A stretch of 64,000 nt of DNA from Nocardioides_C sp963700955 (lineage in GTDB: Bacteria; Actinomycetota; Actinomycetes; Propionibacteriales; Nocardioidaceae), in the NCBI GenBank assembly GCA_963700955.1, contig CAVOZH010000003.1, positions 124,001 through 188,000 of the forward strand. Direction: 5' to 3'. How positions within the stretch are numbered: the first letter of the stretch is position 1; every line of letters begins with the position of its first letter. The notes beneath the pieces are model-generated. The model made no database searches. It was not told where the DNA came from and worked only from the letters and a program-made list of their open reading frames with translations. Shown here in pieces: positions 1-9,822 of the stretch. The position numbers were made by a program, and so were the translations under genes.

Positions 1-254
1 ACCTCGGCGGCGTCCTGGTCGACGAGGTAGTCACCGCCCTTGACGGTGTCGAAGGTGTGCCACTCCCAGTTGTCCTCCTCGACGTTGGCCAGCGCGGCGC
101 ACATGCCGCCCTGGGCCGCGCCGGTGTGGGACCGGGTCGGGTAGAGCTTGGTCAGTACCGCGGTGCGGGTGCGCTGACCGGACTCGAGCGCGGCGCGCAT
201 CCCTGCGCCACCCGCGCCGACGATGACGACGTCGTACTTGTGGGTCTGAACCAT
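1..254 (-). CDS. sdhA: Succinate dehydrogenase flavoprotein subunit, partial (5' end only)
   Basis: N-terminal 84 residues of the FAD subunit that oxidises succinate to fumarate in the TCA cycle and passes electrons to the iron-sulfur subunit at the membrane. Directly visible: the Rossmann motif VVIVGAGGAGMRAALE (residues 9-24) and RSHTGAAQGG (41-50), whose His43 is the usual covalent FAD attachment site. The gene runs off the left window edge, so the rest and the expected sdhB are not seen. ATG lies 13 nt after the sdhD stop, so it is the third gene of a minus-strand sdhC-sdhD-sdhA operon. Confidence 0.96.
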   Translation of the reverse strand, partial: MVQTHKYDVVIVGAGGAGMRAALESGQRTRTAVLTKLYPTRSHTGAAQGGMCAALANVEEDNWEWHTFDTVKGGDYLVDQDAAE

Positions 255-267
255 GCTGATCAGCGCC

Positions 268-705
268 TTACTTGTTGGTGCAGACCTCGAGCGTCGACGC
301 GGGGTCGATGCACGGGTCGAACGTGAAGATGACGAGGGTGCCGAGGACGACGGTCAGGAAGGTGGCGAAGTACAGCAGCGTCTTGAGCGTGAACTTCGTG
401 CCGAGCCGGGTGGCGTAGTCGTTGATGATCGTCCGCAGGCCGTTCATGCCGTGCAGCATCGCCAGCCAGAGCATCGCGAGGTCCCAGACCTGCCAGAACG
501 GGGTGGCCCACTTGCCGGCCACGAACCCGAAGTCGATCTGGTGGATGCCTTCGCCCTGCCACAGGTTCACGAAGAGGTGGCCGAGGACGAGCACGACGAG
601 CAGCAGGCCGGAGCCGCGCATGAAGAGCCAGGAGTTCAGCTCGAAGTTGTTGGTCCTGCCCGCCTTGGAGGAGGAGCGGGGCTTGGGGATCGAGGTCAGG
701 CTCAT
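268..705 (-). CDS. sdhD: Succinate dehydrogenase hydrophobic membrane anchor subunit
   Basis: 145-residue membrane anchor of complex II. It has three hydrophobic segments: about 31-50 (GSGLLLVVLVLGHLF), 70-95, and 115-135. His43 in the first segment and the LHGMNGLR motif in the second match the conserved His/Arg pattern of SdhD anchors, which helps form the quinone and haem pocket. ATG at 705 lies 5 nt after the sdhC stop, indicating translational coupling. A longer in-frame reading upstream is antisense-like sequence inside sdhC, and the Ser/Lys-rich N-terminus starting MSLTSIPKPR is the natural beginning. Confidence 0.93.
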   Translation of the reverse strand: MSLTSIPKPRSSSKAGRTNNFELNSWLFMRGSGLLLVVLVLGHLFVNLWQGEGIHQIDFGFVAGKWATPFWQVWDLAMLWLAMLHGMNGLRTIINDYATRLGTKFTLKTLLYFATFLTVVLGTLVIFTFDPCIDPASTLEVCTNK

Positions 706-710
706 CGCGG

Positions 711-1088
711 TCAGCCTCCGAACACGTTCGACAGGTGGCGCCACACGAAGGGCAGGAACAGGACGACGAAGATGCCGACGACGCCGTAGGTCATCTGCCG
801 CTGGTAGCGCGGACCGTTGGACCAGAAGTCGACGAGGATGATCCGGATCCCGTTGAAGGCGTGGAAGAGCACGGCGGCGACCAGGCCGACCTCCATGATC
901 CCGACCACCGGGTTCTTGTAGGTCTCGACCGCGGCGTTGTAGGTCTCGGGGGAGACCCGGACCATCGCTGTGTCGATCACGTGGGCGAAGAGGAAGAAGA
1001 AGAGCGTGACGCCGGTGATGCGGTGTGCGACCCACGACCACATCCCCTCCCGGCCTCGGTAGAGCGTTCCCGCCGGTGAGCTGGCCAA
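711..1088 (-). CDS. sdhC: Succinate dehydrogenase cytochrome b subunit
   Basis: 125-residue cytochrome b anchor of complex II. It shows three transmembrane segments, the SWVAHRITG motif (18-26) of the quinone site, and HAFNGIR (76-82), where His76 is the probable haem axial ligand. I chose the TTG start because the upstream sequence AAAGGA with a 6-nt spacer is a good ribosome-binding site. The next in-frame ATG (Met16) would remove the conserved N-terminus. First gene of the sdhCDA operon, reading away from the mutase gene. Confidence 0.93.
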   Translation of the reverse strand: MASSPAGTLYRGREGMWSWVAHRITGVTLFFFLFAHVIDTAMVRVSPETYNAAVETYKNPVVGIMEVGLVAAVLFHAFNGIRIILVDFWSNGPRYQRQMTYGVVGIFVVLFLPFVWRHLSNVFGG

Positions 1089-1311
1089 GGGGATTCCTTT
1101 CGAAACGCAAGGGACTGAGCTTGAGCTCGCGCCGATGTGCAGCGCAACCAGGGCACTCTATCTTTGCCGGATTTGTTACTGACCAGTCGCTCCTGTGAAA
1201 TCAATTACCGCACGGAACCCTTTCCTATTGCATCCGGTCCAGGGGCCGGCGGACCCGGACCGCGTGCCAGACGTTAGGCATCTCACGGTGCGCACGCAGG
1301 CGCGCTCGCCG
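1089..1311. other. Divergent intergenic region between sdhC and the mutase gene
   Basis: No coding sequence seen. The stretch at about 1150-1235 is noticeably more AT-rich than its surroundings and presumably carries the sdh promoter. On the minus strand TAGAGT (1160-1155) is a possible -10 element, but I could not pair it with a convincing -35. The plus-strand promoter of the mutase is annotated separately. Confidence 0.4.
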
Positions 1312-1317
1312 TAACCT
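1312..1317 (+). promoter_or_regulatory. -10 element (TAACCT) for leaderless mutase mRNA
   Basis: TAACCT is followed by 6 nt and then the ATG at 1324. There is no Shine-Dalgarno sequence, so transcription probably begins at the A of the start codon. No clear -35 is visible. Confidence 0.55.
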
Positions 1318-1323
1318 TCGACC

Positions 1324-2964
<1,641 letters not shown>

Positions 2965-3008
2965 GCTCGGCCTCGTCGGCTGAGTCCCCGTCAGGGCGCG
3001 GCGAAGGG

Positions 3009-3014
3009 TAGCCT
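3009..3014 (+). promoter_or_regulatory. -10 element (TAGCCT) upstream of amidohydrolase
   Basis: TAGCCT, then 8 nt, then the GTG start at 3023, with no ribosome-binding site. This suggests a leaderless transcript starting in the 58-nt gap after the mutase gene. Confidence 0.5.
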
Positions 3015-3022
3015 GTCCTGAC

Positions 3023-4207
3023 GTGTCGTCCTTCGTGCCTGCCGCCATCACCGCCGTCGACAAGCACGCCGACGAGCTGCTCACGATCCGGCGTGACCTG
3101 CACGCTCACCCCGAGCTGGCGTGGCAGGAGGAGCGCACGACGAACCTGGTCGCCAAGCGCCTCGAGGAGGCCGGCGTACGCCTGCAGCTGCTCCCCAAGA
3201 GCGGCCTCATCGCCGACGTCGGCAACACCGACGGTCCCACCGTCGCACTCCGGGCGGACCTCGACGCCCTCGCGGTCGACGACCTCACCGACGACCCCTG
3301 GCGCAGCTCGTACGCCGGCGTCGCCCACGCCTGCGGCCACGACGTGCACACGGCCTCACTGCTCGGCGCGGGGCTGGCGCTGGCCGACGTCCATGCGGCG
3401 ACACCGATCGGTGGACGGGTCAGGCTGCTCTTCCAGCCGGCCGAGGAGGTCATGCCAGGCGGGGCGCTCGAGGTGATCTCGACCGGTGCCCTCGACGACG
3501 TGCGCCACGTTTTCGGGCTGCACTGCGACCCGGGCCTCGACGTCGGCCAGGTGGGCCTGCGGGAGGGACCGCTCACGGGTGCGGCGGACGCGATGAGCGT
3601 CCGTCTCCGCGGACGCGGAGGGCACACCTCGCGGCCGCACCTCACGCAGGACCTCACCTATGCGCTCGCCACGCTGGTGACCGAGCTCCCCGCTGCGTTG
3701 TCGCGTCGGCTCGACCCCCGTGCGGGAGTGAGCCTGGTCTGGGGGATCATCCGCTCGGGCTCGGCCAAGAACGTGATCCCCGCCAGCGGAGAGGCGGCCG
3801 GCACCGTCCGCATGCTCGACGCCGTGGCCTGGGCCGAGGCGGAGCATCTGATCCGCGAGCTGATCGACCAGATCGTGGCTCCCTACGGCGTGCGGGCCGA
3901 GGTCGAGTACGTCCGCGGCGTGCCACCCGTGGTCAACGAGCCCAGGTCGACGCACCTGCTCGGCCATGCCGCCGAGCAGGTCGTGGGGGAGGACAGCCAC
4001 GTCTACACCCCGCAGAGCCTGGGCGGCGAGGACTTCGCGTGGTACCTCGAGTCGGTCCCCGGCGCGATGGCTCGGCTCGGGACGCGCACGCCGGGCGGGC
4101 CGACGTACGACCTGCACCAGGGTGACCTGCGCGTCGACGAGGCTGCCACGGCGATCGGAGCCAAGGTCCTCGCGGCCGCCGCGCTGCATGCGCTCGCAGC
4201 GCTCTGA
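3023..4207 (+). CDS. M20-family amidohydrolase / N-acyl amino acid hydrolase
   Basis: 394-residue cytosolic metallohydrolase of the M20D (hippurate hydrolase/IAA-amino-acid hydrolase) group, which cleaves N-acyl or N-aminoacyl amide bonds. Visible motifs: LRADLDAL, ACGHDVHTA (Cys104, His106 metal ligands), FQPAEE (catalytic and metal Glu141/Glu142), HCDP near 167, RGGHTSRP in the dimerisation domain, and GGEDFAWYL near the C-terminus with the last metal-site region. Length is normal for the family. M. tuberculosis carries related amiA1/amiB1 near its deo/add genes, so a link to that neighbourhood is conserved, but the physiological substrate cannot be told from sequence. Confidence 0.88.
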   Translation: MSSFVPAAITAVDKHADELLTIRRDLHAHPELAWQEERTTNLVAKRLEEAGVRLQLLPKSGLIADVGNTDGPTVALRADLDALAVDDLTDDPWRSSYAGVAHACGHDVHTASLLGAGLALADVHAATPIGGRVRLLFQPAEEVMPGGALEVISTGALDDVRHVFGLHCDPGLDVGQVGLREGPLTGAADAMSVRLRGRGGHTSRPHLTQDLTYALATLVTELPAALSRRLDPRAGVSLVWGIIRSGSAKNVIPASGEAAGTVRMLDAVAWAEAEHLIRELIDQIVAPYGVRAEVEYVRGVPPVVNEPRSTHLLGHAAEQVVGEDSHVYTPQSLGGEDFAWYLESVPGAMARLGTRTPGGPTYDLHQGDLRVDEAATAIGAKVLAAAALHALAAL

Positions 4208-4373
4208 GGGCGGGCCGAACGAGGACAAAGGTCCCGCGCCCAGGGGCTGGAAGTCACCGCCACATAACAAATGGCCTGGCAATGGCCCAGATGTGCCGTT
4301 TCGCCCCACCTCCCGGTATTAGTGTGACCGTGGTTCGCGCCAGTCCGTTGGCGCTACGTTATGAGGAGGCGTC
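4208..4373 (+). promoter_or_regulatory. Upstream region of the nucleoside importer operon
   Basis: 166 nt without a gene. It holds TAGTGT (4320-4325), a possible -10, and the ribosome-binding site GAGGAGG at 4363-4369 that fixes the unusual TTG start at 4374. I found no clear -35 or operator. Confidence 0.35.
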
Positions 4374-5435
4374 TTGCGTCGGTTGACCAAGATTGCGGCA
4401 GCATCGGCGGTACTCGCGCTCGCGTTGACCGGCTGCGCAAAGCAGGAAGCAACAACAAACAAGGCGAGCGGCGACATCTGCAAGGGCAGTGGTGACGGCC
4501 CGAAGGTCGGCCTGGCGTACGACGTCGGCGGCCGCGGTGACCAGTCGTTCAACGACGCCGCCTACAACGGCCTGAAGAAGGCAGTGGACGAGCTCGGCGC
4601 CACCTGCACCCAGGGCGAGGCCCAGGACGGCGAGGCGGAGTCGGCTCGCGAGGACCGTCTGCGCCAGATGGCCGAGTCCGGCTACAGCCCGATCATCGGT
4701 GTCGGCTTCGCCTACAGCGACGCCGTGAACGCCGTGGCCCCGGACTTCCCGAAGATCTCCTTCGCGGTGATCGACGGGTTCGACCCCGACCAGACCCCGA
4801 ACGACAACGTCGCCTACCTCGGCTTCGCCGAGAACGAGGGCTCCTTCCTCGTCGGCGTGGCCGCGGCCCAGAAGTCCAAGGCCAAGCACGTCGGCTTCGT
4901 CGGTGGCGTCCACAACGACCTCATCAAGAAGTTCGAGGCCGGCTTCACGGCTGGTGCGCAGGCCGTCGACCCGAAGATCAAGGTCGACGTCAAGTACATC
5001 GAGGAGACCGACCTCAAGGGCTTCAACGACCCGGCCGGTGGCAAGGCCGCCGCGACGGCGCTCTTCGACGGCGGCGCTGACGTCGTGTACCACGCCTCCG
5101 GCGGTTCGGGTGCCGGTGTCTTCGACGCCGCGGTCGACGCGGGCGACGGCATGTGGGCGATCGGTGTCGACTCCGACCAGTACCTCACCGCCTCGGCCGA
5201 CCAGAAGAAGCACATCCTCACCTCGATGCTCAAGCGCGTTGACGTGGCGACGTACGACATGATCAAGTCGGTCGCTGACAGCAAGCCGCTGACGAGCTAC
5301 CAGACCTACGACCTGAAGGCCGACGGCGTAGGCTACGCGACCTCTGGTGGCTACATCGACGACATCAAGTCCTCGATCGATCAGTACGGTGACAAGATCA
5401 AGTCCGGTGAGATCAAGGTGCCGACCGCGCCCTGA
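4374..5435 (+). CDS. BMP-family nucleoside-binding lipoprotein of ABC importer
   Basis: 353-residue extracytoplasmic substrate-binding protein of the basic-membrane-protein (BmpA/PnrA/TmpC) family, which captures purine or pyrimidine nucleosides for the ABC permease downstream. A lipoprotein signal peptide ends in LALTGC with lipidated Cys21. The mature part shows VGLAYDVGGRGDQSFNDAAY, ESAREDRLRQMAESGY, and GVGFAYSD, all typical of PnrA-like proteins. TTG is chosen because of the GGAGG four nucleotides upstream and the complete signal peptide. First gene of an importer operon followed by ATPase and two permeases; a strong hairpin separates it from the ATPase. Confidence 0.93.
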   Translation: MRRLTKIAAASAVLALALTGCAKQEATTNKASGDICKGSGDGPKVGLAYDVGGRGDQSFNDAAYNGLKKAVDELGATCTQGEAQDGEAESAREDRLRQMAESGYSPIIGVGFAYSDAVNAVAPDFPKISFAVIDGFDPDQTPNDNVAYLGFAENEGSFLVGVAAAQKSKAKHVGFVGGVHNDLIKKFEAGFTAGAQAVDPKIKVDVKYIEETDLKGFNDPAGGKAAATALFDGGADVVYHASGGSGAGVFDAAVDAGDGMWAIGVDSDQYLTASADQKKHILTSMLKRVDVATYDMIKSVADSKPLTSYQTYDLKADGVGYATSGGYIDDIKSSIDQYGDKIKSGEIKVPTAP

Positions 5436-5448
5436 TCTGCAACACCCC

Positions 5449-5486
5449 GGACCCGGGGCCAGACGCATGCGTTTGGCCCCGGGTCC
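5449..5486 (+). terminator. Intercistronic hairpin between binding protein and ATPase genes
   Basis: Near-perfect inverted repeat: a 13-bp GC-rich stem (GGACCCGGGGCCA, 5449-5461, pairing with 5474-5486), continued inward around the self-complementary core ACGCATGCGT. No T-tract follows, so it is more likely an attenuator or mRNA 3'-end stabiliser than a full terminator. Such elements commonly let the binding protein be made in excess over its permease. Confidence 0.75.
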
Positions 5487-5514
5487 ATCCCTGTGGAGCG
5501 GAACGAGGAGATCC

Positions 5515-7050
5515 ATGACCGCCACAGCCCCCTCGGTGGGCTCGGGCGACGCCATCCTGGTGCGCGGAATCACCAAGCGCTTTCCCGGTGTCATCGCCAA
5601 CCAGGACGTCAACATCACGATCCGCACGGGCACCGTCCATGCGTTGATCGGTGAGAACGGCGCCGGCAAGTCGACCCTGATGAAGATCCTGTACGGCGTG
5701 CAGAAGCCCGACGAGGGATCGCTCACGGTCAACGGCAAGCAGGTCAGCTTCTCCTCGCCCACCGAGGCCATCGCCGCCGGGATCGGCATGGTCTTCCAGC
5801 ACTTCATGCTCGCCGACAACCTCACGGTCCTCGAGAACGTGGTGCTCGGCGGGGAGAAGCTGCACGGGATCGGCGACGACGCCCGCAAGGAGATCGAGAG
5901 GATCTCCGAGGCCTACGGGTTCGGCCTCGACCCCGACGAGCTGGTCGAGGACCTCGGTGTGGGCGAGCGGCAGCGGGTCGAGATCCTCAAGGTGCTCTAC
6001 CGCGGTGCGAAGATCATCATCCTCGACGAGCCGACCGCGGTCCTCGTGCCGCAGGAGGTCGACGCGCTCTTCGCGAACCTCCGCGAGCTCCAGCGCTCCG
6101 GCCACACCATTCTCTTCATCTCGCACAAGCTCGACGAGGTGCTCGCGATCGCCGACGACATCACCGTCATGCGGCGTGGCACGACCGTCGGCGAGGCCCG
6201 GCCCGAAGGCACGACGAAGCACCAGCTGGCCGAGATGATGGTCGGCACGGAGCTGCCCTCACCGGCGACCGAGGAGTCCACGGTCACCGAGCAGGTCTCC
6301 CTCGATGTCCGGGGCCTCTCCCTCGTCGACGACCGCGGACGCGCTCTGCTCTCCGACATCGACCTGTGCATCCACCGAGGCGAGGTCCTCGGCATCGCCG
6401 GCGTCGAGGGCAACGGGCAGGCCGAGCTGGTCGAGACGATCATGGGCATGCGCAAGGCGACCTCCGGCACCATCGAGCTCGACGGCACCGAGATCAGCGC
6501 CTGGGACACCCGCCGTCGGCGCGAGGCAGGGGTCGGGTACATCCCCGAGGACCGGCACCGCCACGGTCTGCTGCTCGACGCACCCCTGTGGGAGAACCGG
6601 ATCCTCGGCCACCAGACGCTCGAGCCGTCCGTGAAGGGCATGTGGATCAACCGCTCGGGCGCCCACGCGGACACCGAGCGCATCGTCGAGGAGTACGACG
6701 TCCGCACGCCCGGCGTGGACACCTTTGCCCGGGCGCTGTCCGGGGGCAACCAGCAGAAGTTCATCGTCGGACGCGAGATGAGCAGCGAGCCGACGCTGCT
6801 GATCGCCTCCCACCCGACCCGCGGCGTCGACGTCGGTGCGCAGGCCGCGATCTGGGACCACATCAAGAACGCCCGGCGCAAGGGCCTCGCGGTCCTGCTG
6901 ATCTCTGCCGACCTGGACGAGCTCATCGGCCTCTCGGACCGGATCGTGGTGATCCTGCGCGGCAGCCTGGTGGCGGACTTCGACCCCCAGACCGTGACGC
7001 CGCAGGACCTGGGAACGGCGATGACCGGTGGCAAGGAGGATGCGTCGTGA
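5515..7050 (+). CDS. Nucleoside ABC importer, dual ATP-binding protein
   Basis: 511-residue cytosolic ATPase with two fused nucleotide-binding domains, as in sugar/nucleoside (RbsA, YufO/NupO-type) importers. Domain 1 has an intact Walker A GENGAGKS (46-53), the signature DLGVGERQRVE, and Walker B IIILDEPT. Domain 2 is the usual degenerate half: GVEGNGQAEL instead of a true P-loop and LLIASHPTRGVDVG where the Walker B acidic residues are lost, but with an intact LSGGNQQK signature. ATG 5515 follows AACGAGGAG. An in-frame upstream extension would read through the intercistronic hairpin and is rejected. The stop overlaps the next gene's GTG. Confidence 0.94.
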   Translation: MTATAPSVGSGDAILVRGITKRFPGVIANQDVNITIRTGTVHALIGENGAGKSTLMKILYGVQKPDEGSLTVNGKQVSFSSPTEAIAAGIGMVFQHFMLADNLTVLENVVLGGEKLHGIGDDARKEIERISEAYGFGLDPDELVEDLGVGERQRVEILKVLYRGAKIIILDEPTAVLVPQEVDALFANLRELQRSGHTILFISHKLDEVLAIADDITVMRRGTTVGEARPEGTTKHQLAEMMVGTELPSPATEESTVTEQVSLDVRGLSLVDDRGRALLSDIDLCIHRGEVLGIAGVEGNGQAELVETIMGMRKATSGTIELDGTEISAWDTRRRREAGVGYIPEDRHRHGLLLDAPLWENRILGHQTLEPSVKGMWINRSGAHADTERIVEEYDVRTPGVDTFARALSGGNQQKFIVGREMSSEPTLLIASHPTRGVDVGAQAAIWDHIKNARRKGLAVLLISADLDELIGLSDRIVVILRGSLVADFDPQTVTPQDLGTAMTGGKEDAS

Positions 7051-8147
7051 GCATCGTGTCGAGGGTCTTCGCTGCGCTTCTGGCGCCGCTCGTCGCCGTG
7101 GTGGCCGCGATGCTGATCACCAGCCTGGTCGTGGTGCTGGTCGGCGGGTCGCCCGCTGAGTTCTGGAGCATCATCTTCTCCCGGCCGGCCAACCGCGTTT
7201 TCGTCAACATCGTGAACCAGTCGTCGATGATCTTCCTGTCGGCCCTCGCCGCGGCCATCGGCTTCCGGATGAACCTCTTCAACATCGGCGTGGAGGGGCA
7301 GTACACCCTGGCGTCGTACACCGCAGCCCTCTTCGCGGGCGCGGCGCTCCTCCCGGGCAAGCTCAACATCCTCGCGTCGATCGTCATCGCGATGGCCGTC
7401 GGCGCGACCTGGGCCGGCATCGCCGGTGTGCTCAAGGTGACCCGCGGCGTGAGCGAGGTGATCTCGACGATCATGCTCAACGCCATCGGCACCACCCTCG
7501 CTGGGTACCTCCTGCTCAACTACGGCCAGCAGTACGGCAGCGGTCGGCGCACCACGCCGCTCAGGCCCGGCAGCGAGCTCTCCGGCTTCACCCCGTTCAG
7601 CGCCTCCGACGGCGCGATCTGGACGCTGGTCATCCTCGCCGTGCTCGCCGGCATCGGGTTCAACGTGCTGCTCAACCGGACCCGGTTCGGTTTCGACCTC
7701 CGCGCCACCGGCATGTCGGAGACCGCGGCGGTGGCCAGCGGCGTGGACGTCAAGAGGATGGTGGTGGTCGCGATGATGCTCTCCGGAGCCGTCGCGGGCC
7801 TGATCTGGATGCCGGCGCTGTTCAACGGTGCGCACTACTACGGACCGACCTTCCAGGCGGGCCTCGGCTTCACCGGCATCGCAGTCGCCCTGCTCGGCCG
7901 TAACCGTCCGCTGGGCATCATGTTCGGTGCGATCCTGTTCGCGTTCCTGAACGAGCAGTCCAACCGGCTCACGCTCGAGACCGACATCTCCCCGAGCGTC
8001 GTCCAGATCACCCAGGGCGTCATCGTCCTGGCCGTCGTCGTCGCCTACGAGGTCGCGCGCCGCTGGCGTGCTGCCGCGGAACAGAAAGCGGTCATGCGCA
8101 AGCTCGAGGAGTCCCGGCCCACGGGTGGAGAGGCGGTGTCGGCATGA
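7047..8147 (+). CDS. Nucleoside ABC importer, inner-membrane permease 1
   Basis: 366-residue permease of the branched-chain/ribose permease superfamily (BPD_transp_2). About eight hydrophobic segments and the characteristic FRMNLFNIGVEGQYTLAS stretch are visible. The GTG start overlaps the ATPase stop in a GTGA arrangement, and GGAGGATGCGTC upstream supplies the ribosome-binding site. A long in-frame upstream reading belongs to an out-of-frame shadow of the ATPase. Forms the membrane channel with the following permease. Confidence 0.93.
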   Translation: MSIVSRVFAALLAPLVAVVAAMLITSLVVVLVGGSPAEFWSIIFSRPANRVFVNIVNQSSMIFLSALAAAIGFRMNLFNIGVEGQYTLASYTAALFAGAALLPGKLNILASIVIAMAVGATWAGIAGVLKVTRGVSEVISTIMLNAIGTTLAGYLLLNYGQQYGSGRRTTPLRPGSELSGFTPFSASDGAIWTLVILAVLAGIGFNVLLNRTRFGFDLRATGMSETAAVASGVDVKRMVVVAMMLSGAVAGLIWMPALFNGAHYYGPTFQAGLGFTGIAVALLGRNRPLGIMFGAILFAFLNEQSNRLTLETDISPSVVQITQGVIVLAVVVAYEVARRWRAAAEQKAVMRKLEESRPTGGEAVSA

Positions 8148-9406
8148 GCACGGCTCTGATGCAGGCGCAGCAGGAGAGAGCGGACCGCTCTCGACGCCGT
8201 ACCTACATGTGGGTGTGGATCGCACTCGGTGTCCTCGTGGCCGTCTCAGGGGTCCGGATGGTCACGGGGGCGCACGAGATCGACTCGCGCGGCAGCCTGC
8301 AGGCGGCCATCATTGCCACCTGCCCCATCCTCATGGCCGCGATGGGCGGCTTGTGGAGTGAGCGCTCGGGCGTGGTGAACATCGGTCTCGAGGGGCAGAT
8401 GATCCTCGGCACCTGGGGCGCCGGCTACTTCACCTACTACTACGGCCCGTGGCAGGGGATCCTCGGCGCGGCGCTGCTCGGCGCGATCGGCGGACTCATC
8501 CACGCCATCGCGACGGTCACCTTCGGCGTCGACCACATCGTCTCCGGTGTCGCGATCAACATCATCGGCCTCGGTGCGGCGAAGTTCCTCGCTGAGGCGT
8601 TCTTCGCCGATCTCAACAGCGACCGGGGCACCGGAGGTGTCAAGCAGCTGGTCGGTCTGGAGAGGCCACCGAGCTTCACCGTGCCAGGGATATCGGAGTG
8701 GTCCTCGGATCTGGCGGCGAAGCACTGGTTCGTGATCTCCGACGTCGCCGCTGCCGTGGCAGCTCTGACCACCCGGATGTCATGGGTGACCGTCCTGGTC
8801 TTCGCACTCGTCGCACTGACCGCGTGGCTGCTGTGGCACACCTCCTTCGGTCTGCGCCTGAGGTCCTGCGGTGAGAACCCGCAGGCTGCCGAGAGCCTCG
8901 GTGTGAACGTGATTCGCTACAAGTACGTCGCGGTCCTCGTCTCGGGAGCCTTCGCGGGCATCGGTGGCGGCTACCTCGCGCTCGTCGCCTCCAGCGGGTT
9001 CGTCACAGGGCAGACCAACGGACGAGGGTTCATCGGCCTGGCCGCCATGATCTTCGGCAACTGGCGCCCTGGCGGAATCCTCGCCGGCGCGAGCATGTTC
9101 GGCTACACCGACAGCCTGCCCCTGAGGTCCACCTCGACGATCCACGCTCTGCTGCTGCTCATCGCCATCGGCCTGCTGGCATTTGCGATCTTCCGGCTGC
9201 TCGGCGGGCAGCGGGCCACCGCGGCCGTCCTCGCCGTGTTCGGCGGTTTGTTCCTCCTGTGGTTCCTCGTGACCAAAGAGGTGCCGCGCGACTTCACGAG
9301 CATGACGCCCTACATCGCCACGCTGCTGGTCCTGGCGTTCGCGTCGCAGCGGCTGCGCATGCCTGCCGCCGACGGCCAGATCTACCGGAAGGGCTCGGCG
9401 GGCTAG
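8144..9406 (+). CDS. Nucleoside ABC importer, inner-membrane permease 2
   Basis: 420-residue second permease, same superfamily as its neighbour, starting ATGA on the previous stop. A basic N-terminal tail (residues 13-19, RADRSRRR) precedes the first of about nine to ten membrane segments. NIGLEGQMILGTWGAGY is the conserved family motif, and residues 220-310 hold the second half. It is longer than permease 1 because of two extra C-terminal helices. Its TAG stop overlaps the GTG of cytidine deaminase by one base, linking uptake to deamination in one transcript. Confidence 0.93.
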   Translation: MSTALMQAQQERADRSRRRTYMWVWIALGVLVAVSGVRMVTGAHEIDSRGSLQAAIIATCPILMAAMGGLWSERSGVVNIGLEGQMILGTWGAGYFTYYYGPWQGILGAALLGAIGGLIHAIATVTFGVDHIVSGVAINIIGLGAAKFLAEAFFADLNSDRGTGGVKQLVGLERPPSFTVPGISEWSSDLAAKHWFVISDVAAAVAALTTRMSWVTVLVFALVALTAWLLWHTSFGLRLRSCGENPQAAESLGVNVIRYKYVAVLVSGAFAGIGGGYLALVASSGFVTGQTNGRGFIGLAAMIFGNWRPGGILAGASMFGYTDSLPLRSTSTIHALLLLIAIGLLAFAIFRLLGGQRATAAVLAVFGGLFLLWFLVTKEVPRDFTSMTPYIATLLVLAFASQRLRMPAADGQIYRKGSAG

Positions 9407-9822
9407 TGACCAGCCCCGAGTTCGACTGGGAGGGCCTGCGGGAGCACGCTTCGGCGGCGATGCGGCACGCCTATGCGCCGTACTCGAGGTACCCGGTCGG
9501 CGCGGCCGCGCTCGTGGACGACGGGCGGGTCGTGGTGGGCTGCAACGTGGAGAACGCGGCGTACGGCGTGGGCCTGTGCGCCGAGTGCGGCCTGGTCTCG
9601 CAGCTGCACGCCTCGGGGGGCGGCCGCCTCACGCGCTTCGTCTGCGTCAACGGCGAGGGCGCGGTGATCATGCCGTGCGGGCGGTGCCGCCAGCTGCTGT
9701 TCGAGCACGGCGGCCCCGACCTCCTGCTGCTCACGGTCTCGGGCGTCCGCCGCATGGACCAGGTGCTCCCGGACGCGTTCGGCCCGGCGGCATTGAGCGA
9801 CTATGCCCACCGCACGGATTGA
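9406..9822 (+). CDS. cdd: Cytidine deaminase
   Basis: 138-residue zinc enzyme converting cytidine and deoxycytidine to uridine and deoxyuridine. Visible active site: CNVENAAYG (46-54; substrate-binding Asn and Glu), CAEC (58-61; zinc ligand Cys58 and catalytic Glu60), PCGRC (90-94; zinc ligands Cys91 and Cys94). The three-cysteine pattern and short length match the homotetrameric bacterial class. GTG at 9406 gives a normal N-terminus and one-base overlap with the permease stop. The 3' end overlaps the P450 start by 20 nt, so the two genes are tightly coupled. Confidence 0.95.
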   Translation: MTSPEFDWEGLREHASAAMRHAYAPYSRYPVGAAALVDDGRVVVGCNVENAAYGVGLCAECGLVSQLHASGGGRLTRFVCVNGEGAVIMPCGRCRQLLFEHGGPDLLLLTVSGVRRMDQVLPDAFGPAALSDYAHRTD

